Assembly: GCF_001742165.1 (NCBI RefSeq)
Contig: NZ_CP016442.1
Coordinates: forward strand, 372,001-436,000
Source: Burkholderia stabilis
GTDB lineage: Bacteria; Pseudomonadota; Gammaproteobacteria; Burkholderiales; Burkholderiaceae
Direction of reading: 5' to 3'
DNA: 64,000 nt
Under the pieces are notes generated by a model. It saw only the letters and a program-made list of their open reading frames with translations, was not told the DNA's origin and searched no databases. The position numbers were made by a program, and so were the translations under genes. Numbering within the stretch: position 1 is the first letter of the stretch; each line of letters starts with the position of its first letter. Positions 50,622 through 59,836 of the stretch are shown piece after piece.

Positions 50622-50887
50622 CTTTATGTAAGTGCGCAACTAACGGTCCGAAATTTCGGCTGCTGCCGACAGGATCGTTCCGATGTCATGCACCAGTTTT
50701 GTCAACAAAATGGCCGGGAGGGTATACGACGAGAAGGGCCTCTGTCATGTCTGTAAGGCTTGATATGCATGGATTGCGCGCATCATGCACCGATCGGGAT
50801 CGTCCCGATGCACGCCGATTGTGCGAGATCCATTAAATGAATTGTTGACAATCTTTATGTCCGTCCTAGGATGAGGACCATCACACG
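50622..50887. other. upstream region of the purine-cluster GntR gene
   Basis: About 265 bases, no supported ORF, distinctly AT-richer toward the gene. It holds the palindrome at 50842-50853 and a possible TTGACA (50846-50851) with TAGGAT (50868-50873) at 16-base spacing; the -10 would overlap the putative ribosome site, so I leave the promoter unresolved. Confidence 0.4.
50842..50853. promoter_or_regulatory. palindrome/possible GntR operator
   Basis: ATTGT-TG-ACAAT, 35 bases before the gntR start. It is the right shape for an FCD-type GntR operator and overlaps a TTGACA -35-like hexamer, so binding would block transcription. Confidence 0.5.
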
Positions 50888-51592
50888 ATGCAGATCATGA
50901 ACGAGCCCGATTCCCATCCGTCCGGCGCAGCCGGTCCCGAAGCGATTGCCGAGCGGATCCGCACCGCGATCCTCGAGCATCGGCTCGCGCCCGGCGCGAA
51001 GCTGACGGAGGCGCAGCTCTGCGAGGTATTCGGCGTGAAGCGCGGGACGATCCGCCAGGCGCTCGCGCAGCTCGCGACCGACAAGCTGGTCGAACTCGAG
51101 CCGAATCGCGGCGCGTTCGTCGCGAGCCCGACGCTGCAGGACGTGCACGAGGTGTTCGAGATGCGCCGGATCATCGAGCTTGCCGTGGTCGAACGGCTCG
51201 CGACCGGGCCCGGCGCGAAGCGTTTGAAGGGCGTTGCCGCGCTGATCGACAAGGAGCGCAAGGCGTTCGAGCGGCATGACTTCGCGGCATGGATCCGCCT
51301 GTCGGGCGAATTCCACACCGCGCTCGCGACGCTGATGGGCAATGCGACGCTCAGCGAGTGCCTCGAGGGGCTCGTCGCACGCTCGACGCTGATGTCGGCG
51401 CTGTACGAATCGCACGGGCGCAGCCCGTGCTCGTGTGACGACCACGACGAAATCCTCGCCGCGCTGGAGGCGGGGGACCCGAAGCGGGCGGTGACGCTGA
51501 TGGCGCACCACCTGCAGCATGTCGAACTGAAGATGCTGGACCGGCCCGCGCAAGGGCAGGTCGATCTGCGCGAAGTGTTCGGCGGCGCCTGA
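50888..51592 (+). CDS. GntR/FadR-family (FCD) regulator of the purine cluster
   Basis: Winged-helix regulator with an FCD ligand domain. The 234-residue product has the HTH AERIRTAILEHRLAPGAKLT and LCEVFGVKRGTIRQALAQLA (about 20-60) and the FCD domain from about 85 (EVFEMRRIIELAVVERLA, with the metal-type His in SGEFHTALATL and ending AHHLQHVELKML). ATG 50897 is an alternative start. It heads the forward run of purine-degradation genes, so it probably responds to allantoin, urate or a related intermediate. Confidence 0.88.
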   Translation: MQIMNEPDSHPSGAAGPEAIAERIRTAILEHRLAPGAKLTEAQLCEVFGVKRGTIRQALAQLATDKLVELEPNRGAFVASPTLQDVHEVFEMRRIIELAVVERLATGPGAKRLKGVAALIDKERKAFERHDFAAWIRLSGEFHTALATLMGNATLSECLEGLVARSTLMSALYESHGRSPCSCDDHDEILAALEAGDPKRAVTLMAHHLQHVELKMLDRPAQGQVDLREVFGGA

Positions 51593-51741
51593 GCGGCGAC
51601 GCGAACCCGGCCGCGCGCCACACAACGAGAGCAATGCAGGCCTGCGGTTGTCGCCGCGGGCCGCTGGCCCGACTCCGGGCGACGATCCGGAGCGGTAACG
51701 ATGACGGTGGAGCGGCCAGCCGGCCGCGTCAAGGAGAAGTC

Positions 51742-53235
51742 ATGGCTCAGTTCAGTGTGGCGCACGACAGCGCCTATCCGGCGCAAGAAGGTGGCGAAGG
51801 CAGCGAGGGCGGCGGCCCGGCACTGCCGGGCGGTTACAGCGAACGTCTGTACAACGAAGATTTGGCACCCCTTAAAAATCAGACTTGGGGGTCGTACAAC
51901 ATCTTCGCGTTCTGGATGTCGGACGTGCACAGCGTCGGCGGCTACGTGTTCGCGGGCAGCCTGTTCGCGCTCGGGCTGACGAGCTGGCAGGTGCTGATCG
52001 CGCTGATCGTCGGGATCGGCATCGTGAACCAGCTGTGCAACCTGATCGCGCGACCGAGCCAGCAGGTCGGCGTGCCGTATCCGGTTGCGTGCCGCGCAAC
52101 GTTCGGCGTGCTCGGTGCAAACGTGCCGGCCGTGATCCGCGGGCTGATCGCGATCGCGTGGTACGGCATCCAGACCTATCTCGCGTCGAGCGCGCTCGTG
52201 ATCGTCGTGCTGAAGTTCTTCCCGCAATGGCTGCCTTACGCGGACGTTCATCGTTACGGCTTCCTCGGGCTGTCGGCGATCGGCTGGGCCGGGTTCATGC
52301 TGCTGTGGGTGCTCCAGGCGCTCGTGTTCTGGAACGGGATGGAGACGATCAAGAAGTTCATCGACTTCGCGGGCCCGGCCGTCTACGTCGTGATGTTCAT
52401 CCTCGCCGGCTACATGGTGTGGCGCGCGGGCTGGCGCAACATCGGCATCAACCTGGGCGGCGTCAAGTACCACGGCGCGGAAGTGATCCCGGTGATGATC
52501 ACGGCCGTGTCGCTCGTCGTGTCGTACTTCTCCGGGCCGATGCTGAATTTCGGCGATTTCTCGCGTTACTGCCGCTCGTTCGGCGAAGTGAAGCGCGGCA
52601 ATTTCTGGGGGCTGCCGGTCAACTTCCTCGCGTTCTCGCTCGTCACGGTGATCACGACGGCCGCGACCTTGCCCGTGTTCGGCGAACTCATCACCGATCC
52701 GGTCGAGACGGTCGGCCGCATCGACCATCCGACCGCGGTGATCCTCGGCGCGCTGACGTTTACGATCGCGACGATCGGCATCAACATCGTCGCGAACTTC
52801 GTGTCGCCCGCGTTCGACTTCTCGAACGTCGCGCCGCGGCTGATCAGCTGGCGCGCGGGCGGAATGCTCGCGGCCGTCGCGTCGATCTTCATCACGCCGT
52901 GGAACCTGTTCAACAACCCGGCCGTGATCCACTACACGCTCGATGTGCTCGGCGCGTTCATCGGCCCGCTGTACGGCGTGCTGATCGCCGACTTCTACCT
53001 CGTCAAGCGCGGCCGGCTGGTGCGCGACGATCTCTACACGATGTCGGAAAGCGGTACGTACTGGTACACGGGCGGCGTGAACCGCCGCGCGCTCGCCGCG
53101 CTGCTGCCGGCGGCCGTGATCGCGGTCGTCTGCGTGATGGTGCCTGGCTGGCAGGGCGTCGCGAACTTCTCGTGGTTCATCGGCGCGGGGCTCGGCTTCG
53201 TGTTCTACCGGCTGCTCGTGAACGCGAAGGCCTGA
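51742..53235 (+). CDS. NCS1-family nucleobase/allantoin permease
   Basis: Twelve-helix cation symporter of the NCS1 family. The 497-residue product has the hallmark N-terminal region NEDLAPLKNQTWGSYNIFAF (about 37-56) and further helices such as LTSWQVLIALIVGIGIVNQ. The sequence agrees with allantoin/hydantoin or cytosine/uracil carriers. In this context allantoin is the likely substrate; this is inference. AAGGAG lies 5 bases before the ATG. It is followed ten bases later by the racemase gene. Confidence 0.9.
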   Translation: MAQFSVAHDSAYPAQEGGEGSEGGGPALPGGYSERLYNEDLAPLKNQTWGSYNIFAFWMSDVHSVGGYVFAGSLFALGLTSWQVLIALIVGIGIVNQLCNLIARPSQQVGVPYPVACRATFGVLGANVPAVIRGLIAIAWYGIQTYLASSALVIVVLKFFPQWLPYADVHRYGFLGLSAIGWAGFMLLWVLQALVFWNGMETIKKFIDFAGPAVYVVMFILAGYMVWRAGWRNIGINLGGVKYHGAEVIPVMITAVSLVVSYFSGPMLNFGDFSRYCRSFGEVKRGNFWGLPVNFLAFSLVTVITTAATLPVFGELITDPVETVGRIDHPTAVILGALTFTIATIGINIVANFVSPAFDFSNVAPRLISWRAGGMLAAVASIFITPWNLFNNPAVIHYTLDVLGAFIGPLYGVLIADFYLVKRGRLVRDDLYTMSESGTYWYTGGVNRRALAALLPAAVIAVVCVMVPGWQGVANFSWFIGAGLGFVFYRLLVNAKA

Positions 53236-53245
53236 GGAGCGTGCG

Positions 53246-54037
53246 ATGAAGATTCGACTGATCAATCCGAACACGACGCAGCGGATGACCGACGCGATGG
53301 GGCGTTGCGCGCGCGAAGTTGCAGCGGCCGGCACGGAGATCGTGGCCGTGAGCCCGCCGATGGGGCCGCCGTCGATCGAAGGGTATTACGACGAGGCGCT
53401 CGCGACGCCCGGGCTGCTCGCCGAGATCGCGCAGGGCGAGCGCGACGGCTGCGACGCGTACGTGATCGCATGTTTCGGCGATCCGGGCCTTTATGCAGCG
53501 CGCGAACTCGCGCGCGGGCCGGTGATCGGGATTGCCGAGGCCGCGATGCACGCGGCGAGCGTGCTCGCACCGGGCTTCTCGGTCGTCACGACGCTTGCGC
53601 GCACCTGCGGAATGGCGTGGCACCTCGCGGAGCGCTACGGGATGAAGCGGTTCTGCCGCAACGTGCGCGCAACCGACGTCGCGGTGCTCGAACTCGACCG
53701 GCCCGGATCGGCCGCGCGCCGGATCATCGTCGACGAATGCCGGCGCGCGCTCGACGAGGACGGCGCCGATGCGATCGTGCTCGGTTGTGCGGGGATGGCC
53801 GAATTCGCGCACGAGATCGAGCAGCAGATCGGCGCGCCGGTGGTCGAGGGTGTCACGGCGGCCGTCAAATGGGCCGAGGCGCTCGTTTCGCTGCGCCTCG
53901 CGACCGCGAAACGCGGCGACTACGCGCGGCCGCTGCCGAAGCGCTACGACGGCGCATTCGCCCGCTTCAGCCCGCCAGGCGGGGATGCGGAGGAACCGGT
54001 CCCGAATTTGCCGCAACCGCACATACACACCGTCTGA
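53246..54037 (+). CDS. Asp/Glu/hydantoin-racemase family protein (probable allantoin racemase)
   Basis: Racemase with two catalytic cysteines: Cys in YVIACFGDPGLYAARE (near residue 76) and Cys in AIVLGCAGMAEF (near 178). The 263-residue product begins MKIRLINPNTTQRMTDAM, the family N-terminal strand and loop. HpxA-type proteins interconvert (R)- and (S)-allantoin. Lying between an allantoin-type permease and an allantoinase, it most likely does the same here. Confidence 0.85.
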   Translation: MKIRLINPNTTQRMTDAMGRCAREVAAAGTEIVAVSPPMGPPSIEGYYDEALATPGLLAEIAQGERDGCDAYVIACFGDPGLYAARELARGPVIGIAEAAMHAASVLAPGFSVVTTLARTCGMAWHLAERYGMKRFCRNVRATDVAVLELDRPGSAARRIIVDECRRALDEDGADAIVLGCAGMAEFAHEIEQQIGAPVVEGVTAAVKWAEALVSLRLATAKRGDYARPLPKRYDGAFARFSPPGGDAEEPVPNLPQPHIHTV

Positions 54038-54185
54038 CACGCACTATCTGCGCCGCTGTATGGGCGCGTATGGACGTTTTCGCTACACTGGGCCGTCATC
54101 GCATCGGCTCGCGCGGCCGGCCTCCGGCACCCGCGCGGTCGATGCGAACCCATTATTTCAGCGAGCTTTCGTCGCACTTCGAACC

Positions 54186-55139
54186 ATGTCACTCGATTCC
54201 AACTATCCTCGCGACCTGATCGGCTACGGCCGCCATCCCGTGCAGGCGAACTGGCCGGGGCGCGCCCGCGTCGCCGTGCAATTCGTGCTGAACTACGAAG
54301 AAGGCGGCGAGAACTGCGTGCTGCACGGCGACCCGGGCTCCGAGCAGTTCCTGTCCGAAATCGTCGGTGCGGCCGCGTATCCGGACCGCCACATGAGCAT
54401 GGAGTCGATCTACGAATACGGGTCGCGGGCCGGCGTGTGGCGCATCCTGCGCGAATTCGAGAAGCGCGGGATGCCGCTGACGGTATTCGGCGTCGGCATG
54501 GCGATCGAGCGTCACCCGGAACTCGCGCGCGCATTCGTCGAGCTTGGTCACGAGATCGCGTGCCACGGCTGGCGCTGGATCCACTATCAGAGCATGACGC
54601 CCGAGCTCGAGGCCGAGCACATGCGCCTCGGGATGGAAGCGATCGAGCGCGTGACGGGCGTGCGTCCGCTCGGCTGGTATACCGGCCGCGACAGCCCCAA
54701 TACGCACCGCCTGGTCGCGGAATACGGCGGCTTCCTGTACGACTCCGACAACTACGGCGACGACCTGCCGTTCTGGATGGACGTCGAAGTGTCGGGCGGC
54801 GGCACGTCGCCGCAACTGATCCTGCCGTACACGCTCGACACGAACGACATGCGCTTCGCGACGCCGCAAGGCTTCAACACCGGCGATCACTTCTTCGACT
54901 ATCTGCGCGACGCGTTCGACGTGCTGTACGCAGAGGGCGACGAGGCGCCGAAGATGCTGTCGATCGGCATGCATTGCCGGCTGCTCGGCCGGCCCGGCCG
55001 GTTCCGCGGGCTGCAGCGTTTCCTCGATCACATCGAGAAGCACGATCGCGTATGGGTGACGCGCCGTGTCGATATCGCGCGTCACTGGCGTGAACATCAT
55101 CCGTATCAGCCCAATCATCAAAACGAAGGGAAAGCATGA
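54186..55139 (+). CDS. puuE: allantoinase PuuE
   Basis: Metal-independent allantoinase of the polysaccharide-deacetylase fold, hydrolysing allantoin to allantoate. The 317-residue product has the PuuE N terminus MSLDSNYPRDLIGYGRHPVQ, FVLNYEEGGENCVLHGD near 33, the NodB-domain core GHEIACHGWRWIHYQ near 120 and a C-terminal half matching the family (GWYTGRDSPNTHRLV, PFWMDVEVSGGG). It overlaps the OHCU decarboxylase gene by four bases. 148 bases separate it from the racemase. Confidence 0.93.
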   Translation: MSLDSNYPRDLIGYGRHPVQANWPGRARVAVQFVLNYEEGGENCVLHGDPGSEQFLSEIVGAAAYPDRHMSMESIYEYGSRAGVWRILREFEKRGMPLTVFGVGMAIERHPELARAFVELGHEIACHGWRWIHYQSMTPELEAEHMRLGMEAIERVTGVRPLGWYTGRDSPNTHRLVAEYGGFLYDSDNYGDDLPFWMDVEVSGGGTSPQLILPYTLDTNDMRFATPQGFNTGDHFFDYLRDAFDVLYAEGDEAPKMLSIGMHCRLLGRPGRFRGLQRFLDHIEKHDRVWVTRRVDIARHWREHHPYQPNHQNEGKA

Positions 55140-55657
55140 AGGCGATGCGTTACACGTTGAATCAACTGAACACGATGGCGCCGAGCGCATTCGTCGCGGC
55201 GCTGTCGGGGATCTTCGAACATTCGCCGTGGGTGGCCGAGGTCGCCGCGGGCGAGCGTCCGTTCGCGAGCATCGATGCGCTGCACAAGACGATGTCGGGC
55301 GCGGTGGAAACGTCCGGCGAAGTGCGCCAGCTCGCACTGATCAACGCTCACCCGGAGTTGGCCGGCAAGGCCGCGGTGCGCGGCGAGCTGACCGCCGAGT
55401 CGACGCGCGAGCAGAGCGGCGCGGGCCTCGACCAGTGCACGCAGGAAGAGTTCGACAAGCTGCTGACGCTGAACCGCACGTATCGCGAGAAGTTCGGCTT
55501 CCCGTTCATCCTCGCGGTGCGTGGTTATGACCGGCACGGCATCATCGCGAACTTCGAGGCGCGCGTGAATCATTCGCGCACCGAGGAGCTGCGCGCGAGC
55601 CTCGACCAGATCTACCGGATCGCACGCTTCCGCCTCGACGATCTGATCGACGCCTGA
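55136..55657 (+). CDS. uraD: OHCU decarboxylase
   Basis: Decarboxylates 2-oxo-4-hydroxy-4-carboxy-5-ureidoimidazoline to S-allantoin. The 173-residue product has the family blocks [17 protein letters not shown] near 24, the catalytic His in [13 protein letters not shown] near 73, [11 protein letters not shown] near 95 and [11 protein letters not shown] near 128. ATG 55136 overlaps the puuE stop (ATGA). Together with PuuD and UraH it completes urate to allantoin. Confidence 0.95.
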   Translation: MKAMRYTLNQLNTMAPSAFVAALSGIFEHSPWVAEVAAGERPFASIDALHKTMSGAVETSGEVRQLALINAHPELAGKAAVRGELTAESTREQSGAGLDQCTQEEFDKLLTLNRTYREKFGFPFILAVRGYDRHGIIANFEARVNHSRTEELRASLDQIYRIARFRLDDLIDA

Positions 55658-55719
55658 CACCGCAACACGGCCTGCTGCGTCGCAGCGGCCTGACCGCATT
55701 ACCGAAACTAGGAAACATC

Positions 55720-56733
55720 ATGGCTCTTCCGCTTCTCGATCCCAACGCACCCGATTTCACGCGGCGCTACGTGAACCTCGCCGACCCGCGTCTCGGTGCG
55801 CAGGCGCTCGAAGCCAGCGACGATTTCTTCGCGCCGAAGGATCGGATGCTGAACCCCGAGCCGGCCGTGTTCATCCCCGGCAAGTACGACGATCACGGCA
55901 AATGGATGGACGGCTGGGAAACCCGCCGCAAGCGCACGACCGGCTACGACTGGTGCATCGTCAAGCTCGCGCGCCCGGGCGTGATCAAGGGCTTCGACAT
56001 CGATACGAGCCACTTCACCGGCAACTTCCCGCCGGCCGCATCGGTCGAGGCCGCGTTCGTGGCCGACGGCGCGCCGACGCATGCCACCGAATGGGTCGAG
56101 ATCGTGCCGTCGACGACCTTGCAGGGCAACAGCCATCACTACGTCGAAACGAGCGACGCCCGCGCATTCACGCACCTGCGCGTGAACATCTATCCGGACG
56201 GCGGCATCGCGCGCCTGCGCGTGTACGGCCAGCCGCAGCTCGACTGGGCCGGCGCGAGCGCGACCGAACAGTTCGATCTCGCGGCGATGGAAAACGGCGG
56301 TTACGTCGTGGCGGCGAACAACCAGCACTTCGGCGTCGCGTCGAACCTGCTGCTGCCGGGCCGCGGCGTGAACATGGGCGACGGCTGGGAAACCCGCCGC
56401 CGCCGCGAGCCGGGCAACGACTGGGCGATCATCGCGCTCGCGCAGCCGGGCGTGATCCGCAAGATCGAAGTCGATACGGCGTTCTTCAAGGGCAACTACC
56501 CGGACCGCTGCTCGATCCAGGCCGCGTACGTGTCGGGCGGCACCGACAGCTCGCTGATCACGCAGTCGATGTTCTGGCCGGTGCTGCTCGGCGAACAGAA
56601 GCTGCAGATGGACAAGCAGCATTACTTCGAACACGACATCGCGTCGCTCGGCCCCGTCACGCACGTGCGACTGAACATCATTCCGGACGGCGGCGTGTCG
56701 CGCCTGCGTCTGTGGGGGACGCTCGACAAATGA
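55720..56733 (+). CDS. alc: allantoicase
   Basis: Hydrolyses allantoate to ureidoglycolate and urea. The 337-residue product is two homologous halves, each with a WETRRxR...W...L/A...PGV core: [14 protein letters not shown] near 65 and [14 protein letters not shown] near 220, followed by [13 protein letters not shown] and [13 protein letters not shown]. This duplication is the family architecture. It starts 62 bases after uraD and overlaps allA by four bases. Confidence 0.95.
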   Translation: MALPLLDPNAPDFTRRYVNLADPRLGAQALEASDDFFAPKDRMLNPEPAVFIPGKYDDHGKWMDGWETRRKRTTGYDWCIVKLARPGVIKGFDIDTSHFTGNFPPAASVEAAFVADGAPTHATEWVEIVPSTTLQGNSHHYVETSDARAFTHLRVNIYPDGGIARLRVYGQPQLDWAGASATEQFDLAAMENGGYVVAANNQHFGVASNLLLPGRGVNMGDGWETRRRREPGNDWAIIALAQPGVIRKIEVDTAFFKGNYPDRCSIQAAYVSGGTDSSLITQSMFWPVLLGEQKLQMDKQHYFEHDIASLGPVTHVRLNIIPDGGVSRLRLWGTLDK

Positions 56734-57242
56734 AGACGCTCGTTATCGAACCGCTGACCAAGGAAGCCTTCGCGCCGTTCGGCGACGTGATCGAAACGGA
56801 AGGGGCGAAGCAGATCCCGATCAACCTCGGCACGACGATCCGCTTTCACGATCTGGCGAAAGTCGACGTGACCGATGAAGACGGACGCACGCTCGTCAAC
56901 CTGTTCCGCGGCCAGCCGCGCACGCTGCCGTTCGAGGTGAAGATGCTCGAACGGCATCCGCTCGGCAGCCAGGCATTCGTGCCGCTGAATGACCAGCCGT
57001 ATCTCGTCGTCGTCGCGCCCGCGGGCGATCTCGATCCGGCGAAGATCCGCGCATTCGTGACGAGCGGGTGGCAGGGCGTCAACTACGCGAAGGGCGTGTG
57101 GCATCACCCGCTGATCGCGCTCGGCGGCGTCAGCGACTTCATCGTCGTCGATCGCGGCGGCGATGGCCTGAACCTCAACGAGCAGGATCTGCAGGAATCG
57201 CTGTGGCTCACCGACGAGGCGCTGACCGCGCTGACCGCCTGA
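56730..57242 (+). CDS. allA: ureidoglycolate lyase
   Basis: Cleaves ureidoglycolate to glyoxylate and urea. The 170-residue cupin product has [19 protein letters not shown] (4-22), LNLGT-type [13 protein letters not shown] near 32, [20 protein letters not shown] (about 60-79), and the substrate/metal His in [10 protein letters not shown] near 128. It is translationally coupled to alc (ATGA) and is the last gene of the forward run, followed by a terminator. Confidence 0.94.
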   Translation: MKTLVIEPLTKEAFAPFGDVIETEGAKQIPINLGTTIRFHDLAKVDVTDEDGRTLVNLFRGQPRTLPFEVKMLERHPLGSQAFVPLNDQPYLVVVAPAGDLDPAKIRAFVTSGWQGVNYAKGVWHHPLIALGGVSDFIVVDRGGDGLNLNEQDLQESLWLTDEALTALTA

Positions 57243-57271
57243 GTCGCTGGCGTTTTCGTGCCAGCCTGTCG

Positions 57272-57300
57272 AAACCCGCGCAACATGCGCGGGTTTTTTT
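57272..57300 (+). terminator. allA terminator
   Basis: AACCCGCGCA-ACA-TGCGCGGGTT with a seven-base T-run, 30 bases after the allA stop. It closes the purine-degradation operon and faces the convergent LysR gene. Confidence 0.92.
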
Positions 57301-57327
57301 ATGGATCGCGTTTCCGCGCGGTTCAGG

Positions 57328-58293
57328 TCAGGTCGTGACGGCTTTGCGCGTGCCGCGTGAACCGTCGCTGCCGCGACGCCGATGCTGAAGCGGCGCATGC
57401 TGCGCCATCAGCTCGGCGACCCAGTCGACGAATACGCGCAGCTTCGCGCTGACGTGCCGGTTCGGCGGGAACGCGACGTACATCGGCATCGGGTCCAGCC
57501 GCCAGCGTTCGAACAGCGGCACCAGTTCGCCGCGGGCGCGATACGCGGCCGCCATGTAGTCGGGCAGCCACAGGATGCCGAGCCCGGCGAGACCGGCCTC
57601 GAGATATGCGTTGCCGTCATCGACCGCGAGCACGTAGCGCCCGCGCACGTCGACGCGCGCGCCGTTGCATTCCATCGCGAACGGCAACGCCTTGCCGGTG
57701 CGCGCCCACAGAAAACCGACGATCCGGTGATGCGTGTCTTCCAGTTCGTCCGGATGCGCCGGCGTGCCGGCGTGCGCGAGATAGTCCGGCGACGCGTATA
57801 CGCCGAGCCGAAGATCGCCGACGCGGCGCGCGACCAGCGACCGGTCGGTCGGCTCGCCGCCGCGCACGACGCAGTCGACGTTCTCGCCGATCACGTCCAC
57901 CACGCGATCGCTCACGCCCATGTCGAGCTGGATGTCCGGATAACGTGCATGGAACGCGGGCAGCGCGGGGATCAGGATCAGGCGCGCGAACGGGCTCGGC
58001 ACGTCCACGCGCAGCCGCCCCCTGGGCGACGCGGACGCGGCGGACAGGCTCGTTTCGGCATCGTCCATGTCGGCCAGCAGCCGCACCACGCGGTCGTAAT
58101 ACGCGGCGCCGTCGGCCGTGACGACGACCTTGCGCGTCGTGCGGTTGAACAGCTTCACGCGCAGCCGCGCTTCGAGCTGCTGCACCAGTTGCGTGACGGT
58201 GGTGCGGCTCATGTGCAGCGTGTCGGCCGCTTTCGTGAAGCTGCCGGCTTCCACTACGCGGGCGAACGCCTGCATTGCGTCGAATCGGTCCAT
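57328..58293 (-). CDS. LysR-family transcriptional regulator
   Basis: CrgA/GbpR-like LysR regulator. The 321-residue product has the HTH MDRFDAMQAFARVVEAGSFT plus AADTLHMSRTTVTQLVQQLE (1-42) and the effector domain beginning GRLRVDVPSPFARLILIPAL near 90, ending in a basic low-complexity tail. ATG 58293 is the conserved start. It is divergent from the RidA-type gene, which it probably controls. Confidence 0.93.
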   Translation of the reverse strand: MDRFDAMQAFARVVEAGSFTKAADTLHMSRTTVTQLVQQLEARLRVKLFNRTTRKVVVTADGAAYYDRVVRLLADMDDAETSLSAASASPRGRLRVDVPSPFARLILIPALPAFHARYPDIQLDMGVSDRVVDVIGENVDCVVRGGEPTDRSLVARRVGDLRLGVYASPDYLAHAGTPAHPDELEDTHHRIVGFLWARTGKALPFAMECNGARVDVRGRYVLAVDDGNAYLEAGLAGLGILWLPDYMAAAYRARGELVPLFERWRLDPMPMYVAFPPNRHVSAKLRVFVDWVAELMAQHAPLQHRRRGSDGSRGTRKAVTT

Positions 58294-58445
58294 CGGGTCA
58301 AGGCTCCGCGTCGGTCGGGAATTGTTTGGGGCGCACAAACAGTGTTGGACACGGTTGCCCGTTTATCCGACGGGCAACGGTCCTTAAAGTGCCTTCATCG
58401 TTGATGCAGGGGCGGCTTCGCCCCACTGACTGATGGAGGTGTTGG

Positions 58446-58850
58446 ATGGCAAAGCGTAGCGTAGTTTTCCCGCCGGGGCGCCAGGCGCTGTACGAGCGCA
58501 ACCGCTATTCGCCGGCGCTGCGCTCGAACGGTTTCCTGTTCGTGTCCGGGCAGGTCGGCAGCCGCGAGGACGGCTCGCCCGAGCCGGAGCTGGGCGCGCA
58601 GGTCCGGCGCGCGTTCGAGAACCTGAATGCGGTGTTGCGTGCGGCCGGTTGCACGTTCGACGACGTCGTCGACGTGACGGTCTTCCTCGTCGACCCGGAA
58701 TCGACGTTCGAGCGGATTTGGGAGATCGTCCCCGAGTACTGGGGCGACGCGCCGCATCCGACGCTGACCGCCGTCGGCGTGACGTGGCTGTACGGTTTCC
58801 AGTTCGAGATCAAGGCGATCGCACGGTTGCCGGAGCCGGTCGACGGTTGA
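58446..58850 (+). CDS. RidA-family protein
   Basis: RidA/YjgF-type imine/enamine deaminase subunit, trimeric cytoplasmic enzyme that removes reactive 2-aminoacrylate-type intermediates. The 134-residue product has FVSGQVGSREDGSPEPEL near 32, AAGCTFDDVVDVTVFLVD near 66 and HPTLTAVGVTWLYGFQFEI near 103. The Arg of the classical RidA active site is not clearly present at its usual place, so it may be a related but distinct Rid subgroup. Divergent from LysR. Confidence 0.88.
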   Translation: MAKRSVVFPPGRQALYERNRYSPALRSNGFLFVSGQVGSREDGSPEPELGAQVRRAFENLNAVLRAAGCTFDDVVDVTVFLVDPESTFERIWEIVPEYWGDAPHPTLTAVGVTWLYGFQFEIKAIARLPEPVDG

Positions 58851-58886
58851 ACCGGCACGGGCACGCGCGGCGCGCGCCGGAGCCGC

Positions 58887-59702
58887 TCACGGCGCGACGA
58901 GCGGTTCCGCTTCATATGCGCGATGCAGCAACGCGGCGAACGACGGCGAATCGGGCAGCGTCGCCGTGCCGAACCGGCGCACGGCGATGCCGGGCGTCCA
59001 CGAATTCATCACGACGGCGCCGGCCATCGCAGGCAGGTCGGCCGGCGTCAGCTCGTGATCGTGCTGCGCGACGCCGAGACGCGCCAGTTGCCGGCGCACG
59101 ATCCGCATCGTGACGCCGCCGAGCATGTCGGCCACCGGCCACACGACCGTGTCTCCGGTCCGGAACGCCAGATTCCAGATCGTTCCCTCGCTGATGCGCC
59201 CATGACGATCGGTGAACGCCGCATCGTCGAAGCCCTGCGCGACTGCACGGCGCAGGAAGTGCGTCTTCGCGACTTCGCCGACGTGCTTGATGTCGGGCAG
59301 CACGCGCTCGTATTCGAACAGTGCGAGATCGAGCGGGCCGGCCGGCCCCGACGTCGGTGCAGCGGTGCGGACCAGCACGTCGAGCGCTTCGTCGTCGCGC
59401 GCCGCGACGAATTCTCCCGTCGTCGAATGCACGGTCGCCGTCAGCGACAGCGCCGAAGGCGCGTGCTCGAGCGCCGCACGCAGGAGCGTGCGAATCCGGT
59501 CGTCGGGCAGCGTGCGCCCGAACAGCGTGTTCGATGCGTCGCGCAGTCGCGCGAGGTGCAGGTCGAGGCCGCGTGCGCGGCCGTCACGCACCTGCATCGC
59601 GGTGAAATGCGCATGGCCCGCGAATGCCAGCGCGGCGAGTGTTTCCTGCGTGGCGGGCGCGCCGTTGAGCTGGGCGACGGACGGGAACGGGGCAACGGTC
59701 AT
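58887..59702 (-). CDS. class IV aminotransferase-family protein
   Basis: Pyridoxal-phosphate enzyme of the branched-chain/D-amino-acid aminotransferase or aminodeoxychorismate lyase type. The 271-residue product has the PLP lysine in HVGEVAKTHFLRRAVAQG near 150, the DRHGRISEGTIWNLAF block near 175 and GVTMRIVRRQLARLGV near 207. ATG 59702 is chosen; the frame is open upstream without an RBS. The gene is divergent from the second LysR regulator. Confidence 0.85.
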   Translation of the reverse strand: MTVAPFPSVAQLNGAPATQETLAALAFAGHAHFTAMQVRDGRARGLDLHLARLRDASNTLFGRTLPDDRIRTLLRAALEHAPSALSLTATVHSTTGEFVAARDDEALDVLVRTAAPTSGPAGPLDLALFEYERVLPDIKHVGEVAKTHFLRRAVAQGFDDAAFTDRHGRISEGTIWNLAFRTGDTVVWPVADMLGGVTMRIVRRQLARLGVAQHDHELTPADLPAMAGAVVMNSWTPGIAVRRFGTATLPDSPSFAALLHRAYEAEPLVAP

Positions 59703-59836
59703 CGGCGAATCTCCGGGTTCGATCGCGAGCGGGGGGCGGCTCGCAGGATCTTCAAGAAAGCCTATTGTTTGCCGATTGATGGCGTCATGAAAAACGAGTA
59801 GTTTTGGCACGGTCATCAAATTTTTCTTGAAGATCG

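Noticed and set aside
53769..54185. A puuE open frame starting far upstream, inside the racemase gene
   Set aside because: The upstream part lies over the racemase in another frame; MSLDSNYPRD at 54186 is the family N terminus.
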